A stretch of 64,000 nucleotides of DNA. Origin: Plazaster borealis (Eukaryota; Echinodermata; Asteroidea; Forcipulatida; Labidiasteridae). The notes below the pieces were generated by a model. That model was not told the DNA's origin and ran no database searches. It worked only from the letters and a program-made list of their open reading frames with translations. Positions 57,252-64,000 of the stretch are shown here, in pieces (position 1 is the first letter of the stretch; each line of letters starts with the position of its first letter). The DNA lies in assembly GCA_021014325.1 (NCBI GenBank), contig CM037474.1, positions 4,158,488 to 4,222,487 of the forward strand, written 5' to 3'. A program made the position numbers and the translations under genes.

Positions 57252-57563
57252 GGGCTCGATTTCACAAAGCATTTAAGCACAAAAACTAGCTAAGCACACT
57301 AGGAAAACTAGGTTACCAGCCAAAATACAATACAGTTACCATTGATGTGACTGGTACCCCACTCATTTCTTGCTTAGCAAAGAAATTTGCTTTGCAAAAT
57401 TTTCTGCTAAACAGCTTTTTGAAATTGGGCCCTCTCGATTTCACAAAGCGTTAAGATTCATCATAAGATGAGTTGTCAGGATTATTGTGAAATCACATTT
57501 TGCTTAGCAGTTAAGATTGATTCGCAGTTAAGATCGATCTTGGTGCTTCGTGAAATCGAGCCC
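57252..57563. repeat. MITE with GGGCTCGATTTCACAAAGC ends
   Basis: The left GGGCTCGATTTCACAAAGC and right GCTTCGTGAAATCGAGCCC ends are inverted repeats. An internal direct copy (CTCGATTTCACAAAGCG at 57434) suggests a composite of two related elements. A shorter relative lies at 61134-61246. Confidence 0.8.
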
Positions 57564-57649
57564 TGAACCATTATTGTTTGTGTTGTGTAAATCTGTTGAA
57601 TAGAAACTAACGGCAGTTGATATAGTACGGCAGGGAGTTGGTTTGATTT

Positions 57650-58025
57650 GTGCCTTTGGTGAGACAAACATTGAATTTGGTACACAGTCAGAGTGTGTTA
57701 CGAGAGAGATATTTGGCTATAAGGCCATCGCAGGTTTGTCCTATAAACAAAATATGGGTAGAATAATGCAGACTTTTTGGTTAATTTGAAAGTTACCTAT
57801 TAATCTACGTCAATTTGATGTCAAGGGATCTGCGGTGGCCCTAAATAGAAATAACAAGCAACGGCAGCCATTTTGACAACATTTTGAACATTGCTTGTTA
57901 TCCTACTTTTTTTTTAAAGGACAAATCCTCTGAGATTGCCCTGTAGCCAAATACCTTTCTGATGACATACTCTGACTGTTTGCAAAATTCCATCATGCTT
58001 GTATCATGAAAGGCACAACCCCAAA
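57650..58025. repeat. Inverted-repeat element related to the NLR 3' flank
   Basis: The left arm (ACACAGTCAGAGTGTGTTAC, ATTTGGCTATAAGGCCATCG) is the inverse of the right arm (CTGTAGCCAAATACCTTTCT, GACATACTCTGACTGT). The right arm is also found at about 15612-15700 and 30545-30630 in the two duplication copies. So this dispersed repeat contributed to the NLR 3' flanks. Confidence 0.65.
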
Positions 58026-58382
58026 TTATTATTTCCCCTACCTGCCCCACTATAAACCTCTAATTTATATTTTGAAAACCTAAAATCACAGTGATTTATA
58101 TGTACGTTGTCTGCTCTACTATAGCTGGCGATCCTTACTGTGATTTTTTTTTGCGAAAATTTAACTTCTCCAATGTTGAAATTTTGACGTACATATTTGG
58201 TAAATTATTTACAGTAAAACACAGAAATAACAGAAGAAAAAAAAGAGAGAATGAAGACATTTATTCTATTACATAGAGGGCGCCTCAATTGACAATTATA
58301 ATAGGAACAATTCTGAACCTACTGTTACAGAAAACATATAAATTAAACCACGCAGACAACAATGTTACTTATCAAATCCGCA

Positions 58383-58751
58383 CTTTAAAGGCACTTAACA
58401 CGTTTGAAAATTGTCAAAGACCAGTGTTCTCATTTGATGTATCCCACCATATGCATAAAATAACAAGCCTGTGAAAATTTGGGCTCAAATGGTCATCGAA
58501 GTTGCAAGAAAATTATGAAAGAAAAAACACCCTTGTTGTACAAATTTGTGTGCTTTCAGATAGAAAGGCTTCAGGCCTGAAGTATTTTATTATTTCAGTG
58601 AGAAATTACCTCTTTCTCAAAAACTACGTTACTTCAGAGGGAGTCGTTTCTCACAATGTTTTATACTATCAACAGCTCTCCGTTGCTCGTGTAAGTTCTT
58701 ATGCTAATTATTATATTTTGAGTAATTACCAAACGCGTTCAGTGCCTTTAA
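58383..58751. repeat. MITE, TTTAAAGG family, uninterrupted copy
   Basis: Ends CTTTAAAGGCACTTAACACG and ACGCGTTCAGTGCCTTTAAG. This is the contiguous form that proves the insertion in the copy at 10853-12347. Confidence 0.85.
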
Positions 58752-59883
58752 GTGACTCGTGTACGGTAGGATTTATAATGAAATATTGTTCCACTGATCT
58801 GTTTACATTTTGTCAGTCCGTGACTGCCGAGAAAAAACGAGAGCAATAGACCGTGTAATAAGTCTCGCGACGATAAGGTCACCATTGAGCTTCCGGGCAC
58901 CTCTGAGCCATAACCTATGGGAGATAAACGTGGGTGCAATTTTGTGTGATTTTTATTTCTGTCAAATCACTTTTTCCAACCCCAAAAACATATTGGTGGA
59001 ATGATTGCATTTAAAACTAGCAACGTAATAAATAACAATAAAATGAAATCTGGAAACTTTAGAGAGAATGTAGAAATAGTTCTCGACCCCCAACATCCGG
59101 CTAGATGTGTCAAATTGCGAATTTACGCCGACTGTTGCGCAAACCGTGTCGACTGCACTAACAAACCGAAGTTAGGTTCGATTTTAAATCAGGAAATTAG
59201 TGCTTCGTTACTTTTAGCGCGAAAACAGACCTTGTGTCGCATGGATTTTACGTGATGCTGCATGGCGTCGCCGGGACAACAACGTCATAGTTTCGCGCGG
59301 TGTGGGTACCGTACCGTACTACTACTAAATGTAGCAGTTTGCTCTAATTTACACGCGTGTACGTCAAGGATCACGACGATCGCCTTTTTATTGCATGTTA
59401 TTTATGGTCAAACGTCAGGCGGAAATTAAGGTCAGCTTTAAAAATAAAAAAATAAAAATCCAAGATTTGCGAAATTGTTTACAATTTACAATTTCTAAAT
59501 GTAGCTTTTTTTTATATTAAAATCACATTCAATGGGTGAAAGTTGTAAAAACATCGCAATACAAGTTCTTTTAAAAAACAACTGCCACAAAACACGCTAA
59601 AAGCATGCTATTGATCGAGGTGTCTGGAAGTCCAGATTCTCGCAAAAGCTTGTACGCTCTCGAGCTCAACTTACACAGTCTATTTGTGACGATTTTAAGC
59701 TGTCAGACAGACTTTGTTTTTTGGTATTAAAACTCGCCCTTTCAAACGATGGTCGGCCGACCATCGTTTCAAATAATGACACAAAATGAACTATCATCTG
59801 GCGAAACGATTTCACTGGATACTTGGGAGTCAAGTAAGTTATTTTGTAGTAACTTGGATTTAAATTTGTTTCATGTCTGCAAT
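58752..59883. other. Intergenic with a perfect 26-bp palindrome
   Basis: No gene recognised. The palindrome at 59744-59769 is centred on GGTCGGCCGACC. A partial CACAGTCTA-type terminus near 59673-59683 suggests a decayed relative of the element that follows. Confidence 0.5.
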
Positions 59884-60437
59884 GAGACTGTGCAAGTCTC
59901 GCACATATTCGAATTTCCGGGACCATTGTGGTCCCAACCATTAAAAAAATAATAATAATACAAATTGTTTCGTCAATTATTTTAGTTTAAAGTAGTTTAT
60001 GGCCATGAAAATTATATATGATGTTGAGAATGTAATTCTATTTCTCAGTGATAAACAATATGAAAGTAAAACCAATTCAACAAAATAACGCAGAAAACCC
60101 GAGAATAAGACTTGACCTCCGTTTCCGGTTACTTGTAACAATATAAGAATGCTGCCCAATGTGCTAGACGTGCACATTCGGGCGTGATTGGCAAATGGGG
60201 TTTGTAACAATAAGCATCCTCGTCCCAAGTTTAAATTTTGTTTCAAGGTTAATTTGATAAATTATGTGTATTATACACAAATTGTTTTTTTTTTAACAAC
60301 TTGCTATGGGTATTTTTATTTTCAAGAATTTTGTATAAATATAATTTTAAAAGAGGTTCTGATTTCATAGAAAAATAAAGTCTTCGTTCGAGTTTTTATT
60401 TTGTTGTTTTCGATATGCGCGAGACTTGCACAGTCTA
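59884..60437. mobile_element. Inverted-repeat transposon, second copy (reverse orientation)
   Basis: Ends GAGACTGTGCAAGTCTCGCA and GCGCGAGACTTGCACAGTCT. Internal blocks (GGGACCATTGTGGTCCCAAC; GACTTGACCTCCGTTTCCGG) match the reverse complement of the element at 16648-17361. No transposase frame. Confidence 0.75.
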
Positions 60438-61133
60438 TTGATTAAACATTTAGCTCAATCATTCATTGGAGTCACGAGGAAACAGTGAGACCCCATTTTA
60501 TGTTTATACTGTTTTTATACATCATAATTCGAGCTGGTAAGATCAAAACCAATTGTTTTACTCAATTTAAAAAAAAACCTATTCTTTTCTGGCAAAAGTA
60601 TTTCAAGGAAAGTTTTCCACCGGGATCCTCTTCATACCATAAAAAGTTAAGTGCAAATCTGTGAACATTTAACATATTCTTTCTTACCAATGCCGTACAC
60701 ACCATAAAGCAATTGAGCGGCCCCTGAAATGTACAGCCTTAGCCTGTGGCCCGGACATAAGAACGTAGCCCCAACATGCACCCAAATTTAACCCGGACTT
60801 AAATCAGATCCGGGCTACATTTTAGGCGAAAGGTTTGGGCTTGCATTTATAGACCATGAAACCTTTGTTAACAAAAAAGAGTGATCTTGTACATTCCAGG
60901 GCATTTCTTGGCAGGCAAGATACTACACTAATCATATGGGTACATTCTGTGCAATAATTTCCACATAAATTCAAGGGTTATAAAAATAACAATTGAACAA
61001 GTTTTGAGATGTGCCCCTTTTTTTCATATCAAAGTTGATAACAAAACAATCAGACAGTACAATCTCCACAAAATATGAGATTTAATGTTGTCTTCCATTG
61101 AGCTGTGTACAAATCATGCCTGTAGGAAGTCCA
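60438..61133. other. Intergenic; dispersed-repeat fragment
   Basis: The stretch near 60885-60945 (TTGTACATTCCAGGGCATTT, GGCAGGCAAGATACTACACT) matches 16285-16340 and 31200-31260 in the NLR 3' flanks, so it belongs to the same uncharacterised repeat. A CCCGGACATAAG/ACCCGGACTTAAA pair lies near 60750-60810. No gene. Confidence 0.5.
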
Positions 61134-61246
61134 GGGGTCGATTTCACAAAACTCTTCCTAAACTTAGGACTAGTCCTAGGCAATAGGCCTATTACTGGTC
61201 TTAACTTCAGATAAGACTAGTCTTATCTCTTTGTGAAATCGGCCCC
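61134..61246. repeat. 113-bp palindromic MITE
   Basis: GGGGTCGATTTCACAAA and TTTGTGAAATCGGCCCC ends bound an almost perfect foldback containing CTTAGGACTAGTCCTAGG and AAGACTAGTCTTA. Confidence 0.85.
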
Positions 61247-61290
61247 AGGCTCTGTGGCTCTTCTGTAAACGTGTGATGTCACAGAAAACA

Positions 61291-61678
61291 TTTAAAGGCA
61301 GTGGACACTATTGGTTATTACTCAAAATAATTATTGGCATTAAACCTTACTTGGTAACGAGTAATGGGAAGCTGTTGATAGTATAAAACATTGTGAGAAA
61401 CGGCTCCCTCTTAAGTAACGTAGTTTTCGAGAAAGAAGTAATTTTCCACGAATTCGATTTCGAGACCTCAGAATTAGATTTTGAGGTCTCGAAATCAAGC
61501 ATCTGAAAGCACACAACTTCGTGTGACAAGGGTGTTTTTTCTTGCATTATTATCTCGCAACTTCGACGACCAATTGAGCTCAAATTTTCACAGGTTTGTT
61601 ATTTTATGCATATGTTGAGATACACCAAGTGAGAAGACTGGTCTTTGACAATTACCAATAGTGTACAGTGTCTTTAAA
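61291..61678. repeat. MITE, TTTAAAGG family (ACTATTGGT ends)
   Basis: Ends TTTAAAGGCAGTGGACACTA and TAGTGTACAGTGTCTTTAAA. The internal CGAGACCTCAGAATTAGATT / TTTTGAGGTCTCGAAATCA foldback is characteristic of this subtype. Confidence 0.85.
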
Positions 61679-62499
61679 CGTTGCAAACAAGACTTACCTC
61701 GTCAAAACTATCTGCCATAGAGCGCTGTTATTAACACAGGTCGCCAGTAACCGACGACAACTGTCCCGCCCAAATTACAGCCTGCTTCTTATAAACGACC
61801 CTCTCTTATTGATGAGTGAAATCATGCAAGAAAATATTTAAATAATAGCAATGTTAAAGTGCGCCGTCTACCTTGTGAAATCGTGCAAGAATATATTTAA
61901 ATAATAACAATGTTAAAGTGCGCAGTCTATCTTGGTAGCCTGTTCCGAGGCGCAGATACTGCAAGATTTTAATGTTCCTGATCACTTGAAATAATCGTGA
62001 CTTCGTTTGGAGACCCGAGTCCAGAGGTTTCCCTACAATTGTCACGAATGAGTAATTTTTGAAATTGTTTCCAAAAAAGCTTTTAACTGGTGCTCCTGTC
62101 CCATTTTCGGCTCACTTAAATGTCTCCAATATTGAGAGGAACATGTAAATTGATGCAGCATTCAACAAAAATGGTTATTTATAGCAAAGTGAAATAAAAT
62201 AATGAAATTCTCTGGGCACATCCTTAGAAAAGAAATCTAATAAAGACATTTAAAAGTAGTAATTTTTTTTTAAACAACAATTCTAATTGCAGACAGGCTT
62301 GACAGAGCATGAGTTGTCCCCTCTCACAGCGCAATATCACTTTTGAAGAAATGGAATGCGAAGAGCCGAAATTCGATTAAATCAACTTCCAAGTTTTGTT
62401 CTTGTCATACATCATTGTGCGTCACCGAAGAATTTACAGACCTATACAAAGTTGTCCATCGATTAGTTTGAATAATAGAATATAACATTTAGCGATGCA
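61679..62499. other. Intergenic, small local duplication
   Basis: A ~55-bp segment (TGCAAGAAAATATTTAAATA … AATGTTAAAGTGCGC) at 61825-61867 is repeated at about 61882-61923. No gene. Confidence 0.5.
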
Positions 62500-62710
62500 C
62501 ACACGATGTTTGTCGACCCGGTAAATCGAGTAGGCGTTCCACCTCTGGGACTGCGGTTTGAATCCCGCCTGTGGCATTCTGTGGATTTGGGTTCTCAGTC
62601 CCTAGCTGATTGTGTGGGGTTTTCCTCCCACATCTAAAACTGAAAACTTTCTTCATTGTCTTCTTTCCATGGGGTTCTTGGCTAGTTTAGTGATTAAGTT
62701 CGCTTTGACT
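62500..62710 (+). repeat. tRNA-derived SINE-like sequence
   Basis: GGTTTGAATCCCGCCTGTGG at about 62552 fits a tRNA B-box. About 40 bp upstream, AATCGAGTAGGCGTTCCACC could be a degraded A-box/anticodon arm. The following ~120 bp (GGTTTTCCTCCCACATCTAA … TCTTCTTTCCATGGGGTTCT) has the look of a SINE body. It does not fold as an intact tRNA, so no tRNA gene is called. Confidence 0.5.
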
Positions 62711-63050
62711 GTGGGTTCAACTTGACCGAAGAAATCCTTGACTCAGCGTTGTTTGAAGAACCCCCACAAGGGCACGTCATTTGGTGCTCGATATGGGGCA
62801 TGGTCAACCCTCCTATAGTGTCTTCATTGTGTTCTGGGAATCTCAGGAATTATTTAGAGGATTTTAAGGTGAGGGTACTTCTGCTCAAGAGGAATAGAGT
62901 GTGTTAAAGTAGAGGAACACTTTGGAGGGACACCCTCTGCCATGTATCGGGCATGGTATAGGGCCTGTGTACCACCCTACTTGTCCAGTTTGTGCTCTCG
63001 TAACGGTGCTTTCTAGCACATTCACAATGAACCAGAACCAAAATCCATTG

Positions 63051-63403
63051 CTACGGATTCAGACTGAACGACGCTGTTGCCCTAGTGCTTAACACATCCA
63101 CCCGGACAGAACGCGTACTCTTGCGGAACGCCTCCCGTATCCCCTTTCGGAAACGCCGGTTCATCATGGTGTAGATGATAGGGTTGACACAGGAGTTACA
63201 CACGGCCAAGATGTTACCCAAATGGTACACAGGCGAGGCAAAGTCCACGTTGAGACCAAGGCTGTACCCTAGGAACATGCCCTGGACCGGAGCCCAGCAG
63301 ACGGCGAAGGTGATGGCGAAGGTCAGGAGGGTCTTGATCAGGGTTTGAGTAGTTCGGAGCTGCCACATCTTACGCTGATCGGCCGGGTTCAAAGCCGAAG
63401 GAA
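63051..63403 (-). CDS. Last exon of a second class A GPCR (partial; first exon outside the window)
   Basis: The acceptor TTATTTATAG precedes TTCCTTCGG at 63403, and the exon ends at the stop at 63051. It encodes about 116 residues. KMWQLRTT and LIKTLLTFAITFAVCWAP lead into TM6 (CWAP), followed by TM7 with NSCVNPIIYTM and helix 8 FRKGIREAF. Intron position and phase (1) are identical to the GPCR at 51760-55150, and sequence identity is obvious (KMWQLRTT, TLLTF, CVNPI, GxREAF). The two are therefore tandem paralogues about 11 kb apart on the same strand. The TM1-TM5 exon is expected on the plus-coordinate side beyond 64000. Confidence 0.9.
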
Positions 63404-63786
63404 CTATAAATAAGAACACAAATAACCGTATTTTCTGTTAAAGATGTAATCGAGGCGTTTGTTTTTCACGCGATCTAACCAAGGAAGATCTTCCTTGGTG
63501 AATATTTCTATAACGAAGCAGCCTGTGTGCACTGACCTCTGTAAGTTAATTTTATCTTTGTTATTGTTTTTCTGTTCCATGTGTACATTGAGTGTCTGTA
63601 CCTTTTTGAAATATTTTTATCGGCAGACTGAACCTTTAGGTTATAGGAAAATTTTATTTTCCTCCTCAGTCTAGCCTTCTCCATATTCTGTATATCTTTT
63701 ATGTGTAATTTTTTATTGGATTTGTGGAGAGAAATAAAATAATAATAATAATAATAAGGCTATAATTAGGTAGAGGATTGGTCCGA
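63404..63786 (-). other. Intron of the second GPCR (window portion)
   Basis: AT-rich, with an AAT microsatellite at about 63736-63758. No exon is seen. Confidence 0.6.
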
Positions 63787-64000
63787 CTTTTCGGTTCGGG
63801 TTACGTTTAGGTCCCAGGGTACATTTAGCTCCGGGGCTACATTTAGTTCCGGAGCTTTATTTTGTTCCGGGGCTACATGTAGTTCCGGGGCTAAATGTAG
63901 TTCCGGGCTACATTTAGTTCTACGGCTACCTTTAGTTCCGGGCTACAATTAGTTCTAGGGCTACATTTAGTTCCGGGGCTATATTTAGTTCCGGAGCTTC
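63787..64000 (+). repeat. 18-bp tandem repeat running off the window edge
   Basis: Units of CGGGGCTACATTTAGTTC with variants (TTCCGGAGC, TTCTAGGGC) repeat about eleven times and continue past the end. It lies inside the intron of the second GPCR. Confidence 0.9.

Noticed and set aside
62500..62600. Functional tRNA gene
   Set aside because: A B-box is present but the acceptor and anticodon stems do not pair convincingly. It fits a tRNA-derived SINE better.

Overview
This is animal nuclear DNA: AT-rich, with genes split by GT–AG introns, dense in small inverted-repeat transposons (MITEs), and carrying a lineage-expanded innate-immune receptor family. The style of NLR gene, the dispersed MITEs with TTTAAAGGCA…-type ends and the rhodopsin-like receptor genes suggest a marine invertebrate deuterostome, most likely an echinoderm and possibly a sea star. 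That placement is inference from style, not from a database match.

Layout. Positions 1-15292 are gene-poor: a decayed non-LTR retrotransposon (2970-4230), several MITEs, one nested 1.1-kb inverted-repeat element and tandem repeats. Positions 15293-28830 and 30226-43272 are two copies of a ~13-kb segmental duplication, separated by a decayed LINE 3' end. A third, partial copy (43273-47638) abuts the second. Each full copy holds one minus-strand NLR gene: NLR-A (26902 to 19924) and NLR-B (41390 to 33622). The third copy (NLR-C) is a 5' gene fragment with at least three independent lesions.

I could rebuild the NLR gene exon by exon. A non-coding 5' exon with a strong GTAAGT donor is followed by four coding exons joined by phase-1 introns. 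Exon 1 has a Thr-rich N-terminus and a hydrophobic Gly-zipper-like segment. Exon 2 is a tiny, highly variable linker. Exon 3 holds a compact motif resembling RHIM or other amyloid signalling motifs (…SIGGNHNTFFLGPATG…). Exon 4 is a single large exon with a linker, NACHT ATPase and leucine-rich repeats. Predicted products are about 921 aa (A) and 999 aa (B). No Death, DED or CARD domain is visible. The combination of membrane segment, amyloid-like motif, NACHT and LRR is the most interesting item in the window.

Positions 47639-64000 hold a two-exon class A GPCR gene (55150 to 51760, minus strand, 358 aa) and the last exon of a paralogous GPCR (63403 to 63051, minus strand) whose first exon lies beyond the right edge. 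The rest of this part is MITEs, minisatellites, a SINE-like tRNA-derived sequence and an 18-bp tandem repeat that runs off the window.
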